A stretch of DNA of 64,000 nt from an uncultured bacterium (GTDB lineage: Bacteria > Verrucomicrobiota > Lentisphaeria > Victivallales > UBA1829), in assembly GCA_900549415.1 (NCBI GenBank), contig URNX01000011.1, positions 22,855 through 86,854 of the forward strand, in the 5' to 3' direction. The notes under the pieces are model-generated. The model made no database searches and was not told where the DNA came from. It worked only from the letters and a program-made list of their open reading frames with translations. Numbering within the stretch: position 1 is the stretch's first letter; each line of letters begins with the position of its first letter. A program made the position numbers and the translations under genes. Of the stretch, positions 15,583 through 24,389 are shown piece by piece.

Positions 15583-18447
15583 ATGAACGGCGACATCATT
15601 ATACGCGGAGCGGCGGAACACAATCTGAAAAACATCAACGTCAAAATTCCCAGAAACAGCCTGACCGTCGTTACCGGGCTCAGCGGATCGGGGAAATCGT
15701 CGCTCGCGTTCGATACTCTGTATGCGGAAGGACAGCGCCGCTATGTCGAGAGTCTCTCCGCATACGCGCGGCAATTCCTCGACCGGATGCAGAAACCGAA
15801 AGTTGAACACATCGAAGGTCTTTCGCCCGCAATCGCAATTGAACAGCGTTCCGCCGGTTCCAACCCGCGCTCAACCGTTGCAACCGTAACGGAAATTTAC
15901 GACTATCTGCGTCTGCTTTACGCGCACACCGGCATCCCCCACTGCCCGAAGTGCGGAAAAGAGCTCGCGGCGCAGTCGGCGGAGGCAATCTGCGAAAAAC
16001 TCCTCACCATTCCCGCCGGGAAGAAAATGATGATTCTGGCTCCTTACATCACCGGGAAAAAAGGCGAGCTGCGCGACGTCATCGAAAAAATCCGCCGCGA
16101 CGGTTTTGTCCGTGCCCGCATCGACGGGCATCTGGTGGAGCTTTCCGACGATATGAAGCCGCTCGGAAAGACTCTGCGGCATGATATCGAGGCGGTTGTC
16201 GACCGTCTGGTCACCGGATCTCTGGAACGCTCCCGTCTGAACGATTCCGTCGAAACCGCGCTCAAGTGCGGCGACGGCGAGCTCATTGTCATGCTTGAAG
16301 AGACAGCGCACGACGGCTCCCGCGTCTGGAAGGACGAGCGCATCAGCGAGCGTCTGGCGTGCGTTGACTGCGGCGTCAGTTTCGGGCGGATGGAGCCGCG
16401 CAACTTCTCGTTCAACAGTCCTTTCGGCGCATGTCCGCACTGCAACGGTCTCGGCTCCATGCTTGTGATGGATCCGAAACTTGCGGTCGATTACACGAAA
16501 TCCTTGCGCAACGGCGCAATTCCGGGCTGGCGGCGCGGGCCGCGTCACCTGATTATGTATTACAATCATCTGCTCCGTTCCATTGCGGAGCATGTTCACA
16601 TGCCCGATATGATGACAACTCCGTTCGGCAAACTTCCGGACAAAGTCCAGCATCTTCTGCTTTACGGAAGCGGCGAGGAGCCGATTGATTTCAGCTACTA
16701 TCTGCGCCGCAAGAAGTACAATATGGTCAAGCCGTTTGAAGGCATTCTCGCGAACATGCAGAAACGGCAGGCGGAGTCGGAAAGCGATTCGGTGCGGGAT
16801 CGTCTGGCGGAATACATGACCCGCTGCGAATGTCCCGTCTGTCACGGAGCGCGTCTCAAACCCGAAAGTCTCGCGGTGACGGTCGGGGGGCTGTCCATCG
16901 ACAAATTCAATGCGCTCTCCGTTGAAAAAGCGCTGGAGTTCATCCGCAACCTCAAGCTCGACGAGGAGCGGAAGGCGATTGCGCACGATATCGTCAAGGA
17001 GATTCAGTCGCGTCTTTCGTTCCTGGTCGACGTCGGGCTGCCGTATTTGACTCTGAACCGCGAAAGCGGCACGCTCTCCGGCGGCGAAGCTCAGCGGATC
17101 CGTCTGGCAACCCAGCTCGGCTGCGGACTTGTCGGCGTGCTCTATATTCTGGACGAACCGAGCATCGGTCTGCATCAGCGGGACAACGACAAACTGCTTG
17201 CCACGCTGAAGCGTCTGCGCAACATCGGCAACACGGTCATTGTGGTGGAGCACGATATGGATACGATCCGTGCGGCGGATTATGTTCTCGACCTCGGACC
17301 GCGCGCAGGCGTCCACGGAGGCGAAATTGTCGCCGCGGGAACGCCGGACGAGGTTGCAAAGACCAAAGGTTCGCTTACTGGGCTCTATCTCTGCGGGGAA
17401 CGCAAAATTCAGATTCCGCCGCGCCGCGAAAAAGGCAACGGAAAGAAAATCCGTCTGGAGGGTGTGACGCATCACAATCTCAAGAATGTGACCGTCGATT
17501 TTCCGCTCGGAACCTTCTGCTGTGTGACGGGCGTTTCCGGTTCCGGAAAAAGTTCGCTGGTGAACGGCGTTCTGCGCGCCGCGCTTGAACAGAAATTCAA
17601 AATGGCGGACGCCGCGGTTCCCGGAGCGCACAAACGCATTCTCGGACTCGACAATGTCGACAAGGCGATTGTGATCGACCAGAGCCCGATCGGGCGGACG
17701 CCGCGTTCCAATCCCGTGACTTACACGGAGGCGTTCGGCACGATCCGCAATCTTTTCGCAACGCTTCCGGATTCGAAAATGCGCGGATTCGGTCCCGGAC
17801 GTTTCAGCTTCAACGTCAAGGGCGGACGCTGCGAGGAGTGTCAGGGCGACGGCATCAAGAAAATTGAAATGCAGTTCCTTCCGGACATCTACGTCACCTG
17901 TTCGGCATGTCACGGCCAGCGGTTCAACAAGGAGACTCTCACGGTGCGCTACAAGCAGCGCAACATTGCGGAAGTCCTGGAAATGACGGTCGATGAGGCG
18001 GTTGATTTCTTCTCCGCAATTCCGCAGCTTCACCGCCGCTTCAAGACTCTGCAGGAGGTCGGACTCGGCTACATTACGCTCGGTCAGCCGGCGACGACTC
18101 TTTCCGGCGGTGAGGCGCAGCGCGTCAAACTCGCAACGGAGCTTGCAAAGCAGTCGCGCGGTCATACGGTCTACATTCTTGACGAGCCGACAACGGGGCT
18201 TCATCTGGAAGATATCCGCCAGCTCCTCGACGTGCTGATCCGCCTGCGCGACAAAGGCAACACGGTGATTGTGATTGAACACAATCTGGACGTCATCAAG
18301 ATGGCGGACTGGATTATCGACATCGGCCCCGAAGGCGGCGACGCCGGCGGAGAGATTGTCGCGACCGGAACGCCGGAAGAGATCATCAAGGTGAAGAATT
18401 CCTATACCGGACGTTACCTCCGGGACATTATCCGGAACGATCTGTAA
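15583..18447 (+). CDS. uvrA: Excinuclease ABC subunit A
   Basis: A 954-residue ABC-type ATPase that finds DNA lesions with UvrB in nucleotide excision repair. Both nucleotide-binding halves are complete: Walker A GLSGSGKSS near residues 32-40 and GVSGSGKSS in the second half, signature LSGGEAQR twice, and Walker B LYILDEPS and VYILDEPT. Zinc-finger cysteines are present (CPKCGKE, CPVCHGARL, CEECQGDG with CSACHGQ). Length is normal. The start follows CAGGAGA. uvrB is 12 kb away at 30088, so the two are not in one operon. Confidence 0.97.
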   Translation: MNGDIIIRGAAEHNLKNINVKIPRNSLTVVTGLSGSGKSSLAFDTLYAEGQRRYVESLSAYARQFLDRMQKPKVEHIEGLSPAIAIEQRSAGSNPRSTVATVTEIYDYLRLLYAHTGIPHCPKCGKELAAQSAEAICEKLLTIPAGKKMMILAPYITGKKGELRDVIEKIRRDGFVRARIDGHLVELSDDMKPLGKTLRHDIEAVVDRLVTGSLERSRLNDSVETALKCGDGELIVMLEETAHDGSRVWKDERISERLACVDCGVSFGRMEPRNFSFNSPFGACPHCNGLGSMLVMDPKLAVDYTKSLRNGAIPGWRRGPRHLIMYYNHLLRSIAEHVHMPDMMTTPFGKLPDKVQHLLLYGSGEEPIDFSYYLRRKKYNMVKPFEGILANMQKRQAESESDSVRDRLAEYMTRCECPVCHGARLKPESLAVTVGGLSIDKFNALSVEKALEFIRNLKLDEERKAIAHDIVKEIQSRLSFLVDVGLPYLTLNRESGTLSGGEAQRIRLATQLGCGLVGVLYILDEPSIGLHQRDNDKLLATLKRLRNIGNTVIVVEHDMDTIRAADYVLDLGPRAGVHGGEIVAAGTPDEVAKTKGSLTGLYLCGERKIQIPPRREKGNGKKIRLEGVTHHNLKNVTVDFPLGTFCCVTGVSGSGKSSLVNGVLRAALEQKFKMADAAVPGAHKRILGLDNVDKAIVIDQSPIGRTPRSNPVTYTEAFGTIRNLFATLPDSKMRGFGPGRFSFNVKGGRCEECQGDGIKKIEMQFLPDIYVTCSACHGQRFNKETLTVRYKQRNIAEVLEMTVDEAVDFFSAIPQLHRRFKTLQEVGLGYITLGQPATTLSGGEAQRVKLATELAKQSRGHTVYILDEPTTGLHLEDIRQLLDVLIRLRDKGNTVIVIEHNLDVIKMADWIIDIGPEGGDAGGEIVATGTPEEIIKVKNSYTGRYLRDIIRNDL

Positions 18448-18466
18448 GAGTGTAAATTGTGTCAGC

Positions 18467-18500
18467 CCGGCTTTCCGCAGCTGAGAAAGCCGGCAGTTTC
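18467..18500 (+). terminator. Probable uvrA terminator
   Basis: CCGGCTTTC (18467-18475) pairs perfectly with GAAAGCCGG (18485-18493) around a 9-base loop, followed by a short CAGTTTCC tail. It lies 20 bases after the uvrA stop; the U-tract is weak. Confidence 0.5.
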
Positions 18501-18542
18501 CGGAAACAAGGTATTGTATCTCCTGCATGAACCCGTTTAAAC

Positions 18543-18586
18543 TTGAAATTTAGTAAAAATGATGTATAGTAAAGAAAATTTACTAA
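18543..18586 (+). promoter_or_regulatory. MATE operon promoter with MarR-type operator
   Basis: TTGAAA (18543-18548) and TATAGT (18565-18570) form a promoter with a 16-base spacer. A perfect dyad TAGTAAA-GAAAA-TTTACTA covers 18567-18585, overlapping the -10 box and start site, and a further direct TAGTAAA copy lies in the spacer at 18551-18557. The 19-base palindrome size and position suit a MarR dimer, and a marR gene is the second cistron. Confidence 0.6.
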
Positions 18587-18602
18587 TTGGAGAGGAGCAG
18601 TT

Positions 18603-19913
18603 ATGAACGGGGACTTGAAGCAGTTTTTCAAGTACATCGGCCCTTCGATGGCGGGTATGGTCATCGTGGGAACTTACAGTATTGTCGATACAATCTTCAT
18701 CGGGCGCGCGATGGGGAAGCTCGGGCTTGCCGCGGCGGCGGTGACGTGGCCGCTGGTGATGCTCATTACGGCGTTTGGCGATATGATCGGATCCGGAGCG
18801 GCAATCATCGTCTCGCAGTCGCGCGGGGCGGGGGAGCCGGAACGCGCACAGCGGGCGTTCGGAAACATGATCGTTCTTCTCGCTTTGACAGCGGTTGTTT
18901 TCACGGCGGGCGTCCTGCCGTTTCTGACGCCGATCCTGACGCTTTTCCGGGCGAATGCGGAGCTGATTGACCAGGCGCGCGAGTATGCGACGCCGCTGGT
19001 TGCAGGGTCTGCCGCGCAGATGTTCAGCATGGGGTGGATGTCCGTCATGCGCAACGACGGGCATCCGGTGCTTGCGATGTGGCTTGTCATCATCGGACTT
19101 GCGCTGAACATTCTGTTTGACTACATTTTCATTTTCCCGCTCGGACTCGGGCTGCGCGGGGCGGCGCTCGCAACGGTTCTTTCGCAGGTGATCGTGATGG
19201 TGATCGGCATTATCCATTATCTTTCGCCGCAAACAGCGCTCCGCTTCACCGGGTTCCGTCCGGCGCGGGAGCTCTGCGGACGGATTTTCAAAAACGGAAT
19301 TCCGACTCTCGGCAACCAGCTTTCGATTATCGCGATGCTGTTCCTGCACAACTGGCAGTCGCTGCGCTGCGGTGCGGTCAACGGGCTTGCTGCGTATACG
19401 CTTGTTGCCACGATTGAATCCATGGGTTCACTGCTGATGACGGGACTTGCCGCCGGTGTCCAGCCGCTGGTTGCATTCTTTTACGGCGCGGGAAAGTTCC
19501 GGCGCATGGGGCGGATCGGAAACTATGGATACATTGCGGCGTTCCTTGTCGGTGTGGTTCTGACCGCCGTTTCCATTCTCGGACGCGATATTTTCCCCGA
19601 CTGGTTCGGTCTGTCGGGCGATGTGGCGGGTCTTGCAGGTCACGGCATGGTGATCAGCGGATTCGCATTCCTGCTGCTGGGCGTGATCCGCGTCGCCGGA
19701 TTCTACTTCCAGTCCACAAACAAAATCGGCGCGGCATCGACTTTGATTTACGGCGACTCGTTCTTTGCGCTTCCGCTCTGTCTCTTTGTTCTGCCGGTCT
19801 TCTGGGGAATGGACGGCGTGTGGCTTGCGATGCCGGTTTCCCGCGTGATTCTCTTCGCCATGCTCTGCTGGTTCTGGTTCGGAGGAAAGAGACATGGAAA
19901 CAGAATCGCGTAA
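18603..19913 (+). CDS. MATE-family multidrug/toxin exporter
   Basis: A 436-residue inner-membrane protein with about 12 hydrophobic segments, matching the two six-helix bundles of MATE transporters. The N-terminal half shows the family segments GTYSIVDTIFIGRAMG, GDMIGSGAAIIVSQ and a GMxSVMRNDGHP-like loop; the second half repeats the pattern. Such exporters use Na+ or H+ gradients to expel cationic compounds. It starts after GGAGAGGAG, and its end overlaps the marR gene by 20 bases, so export is likely self-regulated. The substrate is unknown. Confidence 0.9.
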   Translation: MNGDLKQFFKYIGPSMAGMVIVGTYSIVDTIFIGRAMGKLGLAAAAVTWPLVMLITAFGDMIGSGAAIIVSQSRGAGEPERAQRAFGNMIVLLALTAVVFTAGVLPFLTPILTLFRANAELIDQAREYATPLVAGSAAQMFSMGWMSVMRNDGHPVLAMWLVIIGLALNILFDYIFIFPLGLGLRGAALATVLSQVIVMVIGIIHYLSPQTALRFTGFRPARELCGRIFKNGIPTLGNQLSIIAMLFLHNWQSLRCGAVNGLAAYTLVATIESMGSLLMTGLAAGVQPLVAFFYGAGKFRRMGRIGNYGYIAAFLVGVVLTAVSILGRDIFPDWFGLSGDVAGLAGHGMVISGFAFLLLGVIRVAGFYFQSTNKIGAASTLIYGDSFFALPLCLFVLPVFWGMDGVWLAMPVSRVILFAMLCWFWFGGKRHGNRIA

Positions 19914-20340
19914 ATTCCTGGACGAGTGGTTCGAGGGCTGGCGGCGGACGGATTTGCTTTACGACCGTTTTCTCAAACGGCACGGTCTGAATCTGACAAC
20001 GTATTTCGTGCTGGAGTTGCTGTACCGTCATCCGGAAGGTGTGGAACCGGCGGTGATTGCGGAAAAAGTTTTTGTTTTGCGGCAGACTGTTACCGTGGTT
20101 CTGAACGAATTCGAAAAGCGCGGATTTATCCGCCGCTGCGAATCTCAGGAGGATCACCGCCGGAAGCGCATTCTGCTGACAAAGAGCGGACGCGCTTTTA
20201 TCGGTGGAGTCTGTTCGGAGCTCGCCGCAATTGAAGAGGAGGCTTTGGCGGAAATCCCGGTCGAGACACGCCGGGCGGGGCTTGAGCTGATGCGCCGTTT
20301 CGCAGGCAGTTTCGGGGAAATCATGGAGCGCGGAAAATGA
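19894..20340 (+). CDS. MarR-family transcriptional regulator
   Basis: A 148-residue winged-helix regulator. The DNA-binding part is seen in LELLYRHPEGVEPAVIAEKVFVLRQTVTVVLNEFEKRGFIRR followed by the wing SQEDHRRKRILLTKSGR, with the family DxR-like turn. Flanking helices would form the dimer interface. It lies between a MATE exporter (20-base overlap) and a radical SAM gene (4-base overlap), and a palindrome overlapping the operon promoter at 18567-18585 is the likely target. A repressor relieved by the exported compound is the simplest model. Confidence 0.9.
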   Translation: METESRKFLDEWFEGWRRTDLLYDRFLKRHGLNLTTYFVLELLYRHPEGVEPAVIAEKVFVLRQTVTVVLNEFEKRGFIRRCESQEDHRRKRILLTKSGRAFIGGVCSELAAIEEEALAEIPVETRRAGLELMRRFAGSFGEIMERGK

Positions 20341-21200
20341 AATGGCGCGAACCGCTGTTCCGTCCGCCTGCGGAAGCGGAAAGTCTGATTTTTCAGGTGG
20401 CATACGGCTGTCCGCACAACACGTGCCGCTTCTGCGGAATGTACAAGGGCGTGCGGTACGGGCTGCGCGATCCGGCGGAGCTCTCCGCAGAAATCCGCGA
20501 GGCCGGACTCAGGTTTCCGGAAACGAACCGCGTGTTTCTTGCGGACGGAGACGTCATGCATCTGCCGATGGAGTGCTTGCGTGCGGTTCTGACGGAGCTG
20601 AACGCGTCGTTTCCGCATCTGGCGCGTGTTGGAACCTATGCGAACGGCTCTTCGATTCTGTCGAAAACCCCGGAGGAGCTGGCGGAGCTGAAACGGCTCA
20701 AACTGCATCTGCTCTATGTCGGCTTTGAAAGCGGGAGCCAGCGCGTTCTCGACCGCTTCCGCAAAGGCGAACGCGCGGATGATATGGTCCGGGCCGTGCG
20801 TCTTGCGCAGAACTGCGGACTGAAATGTTCCGTCATGATCCTGATCGGGCTTGGCGGGCGCGCGCTGGGGGAGGAGCATGTGATGTGCACCTCCGCCGCG
20901 CTGAATCTGATGAATCCGAATCTGCTTTCGGCGCTGCGTTTCATTGCGGTTCCGGGGCTGTCGCTGCCGGAGGATTACATGCCGGTGACGGAGTTCGAGG
21001 CGGTGGAGGAACTGCGCGGAATCATCGCCGGACTCAACCTCGAACGGACGGTCTTCCGGGCGAATCATACATCAAATCCGTTCCCCCTTGCCGGACGTTT
21101 TCCGCACGACAAAAGCCGCCTGCTTGCGGAACTGGATGCAGAGCTGCGGTCCGGTCTGCTGGATACGCGCGGACCGGGCAGAATGCCGCTGGAACTTTAA
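20337..21200 (+). CDS. Radical SAM protein with CX4CX2C cluster motif
   Basis: A 287-residue protein. The cluster-binding motif is GCPHNTCRFCGMYKG with Cys25, Cys30 and Cys33, a CX4CX2C spacing in place of the usual CX3CX2C. Further radical SAM features follow: VFLADGDVMHLP, YVGFESGSQRVLDRFRKG and MILIGLGG. A small family of Elp3/MiaB-like radical SAM proteins carries this SHNKC/PHNTC form, and its reaction is not established to my knowledge. It has no extra TRAM, SPASM or B12 domain. It is coupled to marR by an ATGA overlap, and ends convergent with the AmpG-like gene. Confidence 0.85.
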   Translation: MKWREPLFRPPAEAESLIFQVAYGCPHNTCRFCGMYKGVRYGLRDPAELSAEIREAGLRFPETNRVFLADGDVMHLPMECLRAVLTELNASFPHLARVGTYANGSSILSKTPEELAELKRLKLHLLYVGFESGSQRVLDRFRKGERADDMVRAVRLAQNCGLKCSVMILIGLGGRALGEEHVMCTSAALNLMNPNLLSALRFIAVPGLSLPEDYMPVTEFEAVEELRGIIAGLNLERTVFRANHTSNPFPLAGRFPHDKSRLLAELDAELRSGLLDTRGPGRMPLEL

Positions 21201-22510
21201 CTGTTTTTCCCGAATGCAGCGTCAATGTGCGGACGCACGAAGCGGACGGCGAGGAAGCTCGGGACTGTGCAGAGGCAGATCCAGAGGAAGAAGAGACGGT
21301 ATCCGGTTTCTGCGCCGCACGATGCGCCGAGACGGGTGAAGAATTCCTGAATCAGACCGGAGAACATCCCGACGAGAGTCATTCCGAGAATGGTGATTCC
21401 GGTCATGAATGCGAAATGACTGGTTTTATATTCTCCGCTCCGGTTTGCAAACTGCACCATGAAGAGCACGTGCGCCATATATCCGAGCCCGTAGCCGAAC
21501 TGTTCGAGCGCAATGCACGCGCCGGAAATCCATACTCCCGGATGAGTCCACGAGAGCCAGAGATAAAGTGCGTCGGGGGCGTTGAGCGCAACCGCCATCA
21601 TCCAGAGAGTGCGTCCGAAGCCGAAGCGCGAGACGGCGAGTCCGGCGAGAAAGCCTCCGAGCAGGAAACAGCATGTTCCCGCAACCCCGTAAATGGTTCC
21701 CTGTTCACTGAGAGTCAGGCCGAGTCCGCCCGCATCGCGTCCGGCGAGCATGAACGGAACCGACATTTTCCCGAGCTGCGCTTCCGCAAAACGGTAGAAA
21801 AGGAGAAAGAGAACCGCCTGGAGCGCGCCTTCACGCCGGAAGAACGTGCGGAACGATTCGGCAATGCTCCGCCGCTCTTTCTGTGCTGCAGCCGGGCGGG
21901 CCGTTTCCGCGGCGGGGGTTATGACGCAATGCCAGAGAAAGAGAATCAGCATGGCGGCGGATGCCGCGGAGATTGTCCACATCCATGCGGAGCGTTCGGG
22001 AATGCCGGCGCGGATCAGTGTTCCGGCCAGCATGACGAGACCGCCCTGTCCGGCGAGCATGGCGCATTTGTAGAAGATGTTGCGGAGACCGGAGCAGAGC
22101 GCCTGCGCGTGGGAATCGAGGGCGATCATGTAGTAGCCGTCGGCGGCGATGTCGTGGGTCGCGGAGCAGAAAGCCGTGAGAATGAAACAGGCGATGAGCC
22201 ATCCGTCGCCCGCCCCGGCGCGGAAGATGAAGGCGAGAGCGGCGAAGCAGAGCGCTACGGCAAGCTGTGCGGCCAGCATCCAGGCGCGTTTGGTTCCGCG
22301 GGAATCAAGAAGGGGCGCCCAGAGAAATTTGAGGCTCCAGGGAAGACCGATGACACCGGTCCAGAACGCCATTGCACTGTTGGACATTCCGAGGCTGGAG
22401 AACATCACCATTGAGACGCATGTGGCGACGGCGAAGGGGAGTCCTTCAGCAAAGTAGACGCCGGGGACCCAGCCCCAGCCGTTGACGGTCAGTTCCCTGC
22501 GCAGATCCAT
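21197..22510 (-). CDS. AmpG-like MFS permease
   Basis: A 437-residue MFS protein with about 12 membrane segments. The N-terminus (YFAEGLPFA, then GLPWSLKFLWAPLLDSRGTKR) is the AmpG/acetyl-CoA-transporter signature, and ATHDIAADGYYM matches the next conserved loop. AmpG imports anhydromuropeptides for wall recycling in Gram-negative bacteria. No amidase or recycling gene is adjacent, so the substrate is inferred from family only. The gene ends overlapping the radical SAM gene by 4 bases on the opposite strand and follows rph. Confidence 0.78.
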   Translation of the reverse strand: MDLRRELTVNGWGWVPGVYFAEGLPFAVATCVSMVMFSSLGMSNSAMAFWTGVIGLPWSLKFLWAPLLDSRGTKRAWMLAAQLAVALCFAALAFIFRAGAGDGWLIACFILTAFCSATHDIAADGYYMIALDSHAQALCSGLRNIFYKCAMLAGQGGLVMLAGTLIRAGIPERSAWMWTISAASAAMLILFLWHCVITPAAETARPAAAQKERRSIAESFRTFFRREGALQAVLFLLFYRFAEAQLGKMSVPFMLAGRDAGGLGLTLSEQGTIYGVAGTCCFLLGGFLAGLAVSRFGFGRTLWMMAVALNAPDALYLWLSWTHPGVWISGACIALEQFGYGLGYMAHVLFMVQFANRSGEYKTSHFAFMTGITILGMTLVGMFSGLIQEFFTRLGASCGAETGYRLFFLWICLCTVPSFLAVRFVRPHIDAAFGKNS

Positions 22511-22523
22511 CGGGAGGAAACGG

Positions 22524-23324
22524 TCAGAGGTTCAGGCTTTCAAGAGCGGCGCCGATATTGCCCAGGGGGACCTGCGGTTCGCGCGGTTTGCGCGGCTCGC
22601 CGCCGCCGAGAGCGGCGCGCTGGAAGCCGAACAGCCGTTCGAGTCCGGTCTGTGCAGTGTCGAGCATTTTGTTGAGTTCGCCGCGGGAGAACGGAACCTC
22701 TTCGGCGGTTCCCTGAACCTCGATGATTTTGCCGGATTCGGTCATGATGACATTCATGTCGACGTCGGCGTTTGAATCTTCCTCATAGCAGAGATCAAGA
22801 AGGACTTCGCCGTTTTTCATGCCGACGCTGACTGCCGCGACGTTTTCACGCATGGGGAAGTGGTGGAGAACTTTCTGCGCGACGAGTTTGCGGAAGGCGA
22901 GCTGGAGCGCAACCGAGGCGCCCGTGATGCTTGCACAGCGGGTTCCTCCGTCGGCGTCGATGACGTCGCAGTCGATGTAAACGGTGTTTGTTCCGAGAGC
23001 TTTGAGGTCGATGACGGAGCGGAAGCTGCGTCCGATGAGACGCTGAATCTCCATGGTTCTGCCGCTCTGTTTTCCGCGGGTGGCTTCGCGCTGGTTGCGT
23101 GCCTGCGTGGAAGCGGGGAGCATGCCGTATTCGGAAGTGACCCATCCGCCGGCGACGCCCTGGGCGCGCATCCAGCCGGGAACGCCCTGTTCAAAAGTGA
23201 CGGAACATACGACTTTGGTTCCGCCCATTTCGATGAGCACGGAGCCCGCCGGGTGTGCGAGATAGTTCGGTGTGATTTTGACTTTGCGGAGATAATTGTA
23301 CGGACGACCGTCGATGCGTTCCAT
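22524..23324 (-). CDS. rph: Ribonuclease PH
   Basis: A 266-residue phosphorolytic 3'-5' exoribonuclease that trims tRNA and other small RNA 3' ends. Family segments: GGTKVVCSVTFEQGVPGW, GWVTSEYGMLPAST, TRGKQSGRTMEIQRLIGRSFRSV, and the phosphate-site DCDVIDADGGTRCASITGA. The ATG at 23322-23324 follows GGGAG with normal spacing; a TTG 24 bases upstream is less likely. The gene begins just after the terminator of the SRP RNA gene on the same strand, so it is either reached by read-through or uses a hidden promoter. Confidence 0.95.
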   Translation of the reverse strand: MERIDGRPYNYLRKVKITPNYLAHPAGSVLIEMGGTKVVCSVTFEQGVPGWMRAQGVAGGWVTSEYGMLPASTQARNQREATRGKQSGRTMEIQRLIGRSFRSVIDLKALGTNTVYIDCDVIDADGGTRCASITGASVALQLAFRKLVAQKVLHHFPMRENVAAVSVGMKNGEVLLDLCYEEDSNADVDMNVIMTESGKIIEVQGTAEEVPFSRGELNKMLDTAQTGLERLFGFQRAALGGGEPRKPREPQVPLGNIGAALESLNL

Positions 23325-23346
23325 GATGCGCTGCTCCCTCTCTCTC

Positions 23347-23460
23347 AAAAAAAAGCCGCCGCATCAGATCCCCCGCAGCACCTGAAACCTTCGTTTATGG
23401 CTGCTCGGTTCCCCGTCTGACCCGTTCACGGGATTTCAGCGCACGGGGTCCAATGCGGCG
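23347..23460 (-). ncRNA. ffs: Small signal recognition particle RNA (4.5S type)
   Basis: Read on the minus strand, this gap folds as a bacterial small SRP RNA. The outer stem pairs CGCCGCAT (23460-23453) with ATGCGGCG (23364-23357). The apical helix 8 has the hallmark order GTCAG, stem CGG, GGAA tetraloop (23412-23409), stem CCG, AGCAGCC; GTCAG and AGCAG make the conserved Ffh-binding internal loops. An eight-T run at 23354-23347 follows the final GC-rich stem as a terminator. The RNA is about 106 bases, close to the E. coli 4.5S RNA. No protein-coding frame fits this stretch. It pairs with Ffh to target membrane proteins. Confidence 0.88.
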
Positions 23461-23477
23461 ACAAAAATTCGTCCAGC

Positions 23478-23498
23478 AAGACCTCTTTGTCAGGCCTT
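23478..23498 (-). terminator. Possible accD terminator
   Basis: On the minus strand AAGGCCT and AGGTCTT can pair (one G-U) around GACAAAG, overlapping the accD stop, with a TTTTT run 10 bases further on. Weak support. Confidence 0.3.
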
Positions 23499-24386
23499 GT
23501 GTTTCTTACCCCCTACTATACTCGCTTTTTCGAAATATTCAAGGCACAAAGACAATTCTGTTCGTAAATTTTTTCTTTCGATGATTTTGTCGATGAGGCC
23601 TTTCTTCAGAAGGAACTCGGAAGTCTGGAATCCTTCGGGCAGCTGAGCCTGTGTGGTGTCCTTGATGACACGTGGTCCGGCAAAGCCGATGAGCGCTTCC
23701 GGTTCGGCGAGAATGAGGTCGCCGAGCGAGGCGAAACTTGCGGTGACTCCGGCGGTCGTCGGATGAGTCATGACGACGATGTAGGGGAGGCGGGCTTCCG
23801 CGTGGCGTTCAAGAGCTCCGCTGGTCTTCGCCATCTGCATGAGACTGATCATGCCTTCGTACATGCGTGCTCCGCCGGAAGCGGTGACGATGACGAGGGG
23901 AAGGTGATTCGCGGTGGCGAATTCGATCAGGCGGGTGATTTTTTCGCCGACGACGGCGCCCATGCTGGCTCCGAGGAAGCGGAAGTCCATGACTCCGAGC
24001 GCATAGTCGCGTCCGTCAAGCTTGGCGCGTCCGCAGACAACGGCGTCGGTGAGTCCGGTTTTCTTTTTGTTGGATTCGAGCTTGGAGGTGTAGGAGGAGA
24101 CGCCTTCGAATTTGAGCGTGTCGACCGATTCCACGTTTGCGTCGATTTCCTGGAAGGTGCCGGGGTCTGTGAGGAGTTCGATGCGGGCGGGGGCGGGCAT
24201 CGGGTTGTGGTAACCGCAGTGCGGGCAGATATAGAGATTGCTTTCCTTCTGCTTGGTGAAGATGGTGGCACTGCACTTCTTGCACTTTTCCCAAAGTCCT
24301 TCGGGAATGTCTTTGCGTTTCTGAGGTTCTTCCTTTTCGGGTTCAAAACTCAGAGTCGAGTATTTCGATTTTTTGAAGAAAGCCAT
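23490..24386 (-). CDS. accD: Acetyl-CoA carboxylase carboxyltransferase beta subunit
   Basis: A 298-residue subunit of the carboxyltransferase that moves CO2 from biotin to acetyl-CoA, the first step of fatty acid synthesis. The N-terminal zinc ribbon has Cys35, Cys38, Cys54 and Cys57 (CKKC and CPHC). The crotonase-like core shows VVIVTASGGARMYEG-type and PTTAGVTASFASLGD and EPEALIGFAGPRVI segments. Length matches AccD. comF follows upstream by 3 bases; accA is not in the window. A promoter-like pair inside the 3' end (TTGAAT at 23542-23537, TATAGT at 23520-23515) could serve the downstream SRP RNA. Confidence 0.95.
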   Translation of the reverse strand: MAFFKKSKYSTLSFEPEKEEPQKRKDIPEGLWEKCKKCSATIFTKQKESNLYICPHCGYHNPMPAPARIELLTDPGTFQEIDANVESVDTLKFEGVSSYTSKLESNKKKTGLTDAVVCGRAKLDGRDYALGVMDFRFLGASMGAVVGEKITRLIEFATANHLPLVIVTASGGARMYEGMISLMQMAKTSGALERHAEARLPYIVVMTHPTTAGVTASFASLGDLILAEPEALIGFAGPRVIKDTTQAQLPEGFQTSEFLLKKGLIDKIIERKNLRTELSLCLEYFEKASIVGGKKHKA

Positions 24387-24389
24387 TTT

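Noticed and set aside
15871..18528. An 885-codon minus-strand open frame opposite uvrA
   Set aside because: It lies wholly across uvrA and continues through its stop, has no domain motifs and reflects the G/C-rich third-position bias of the real gene.
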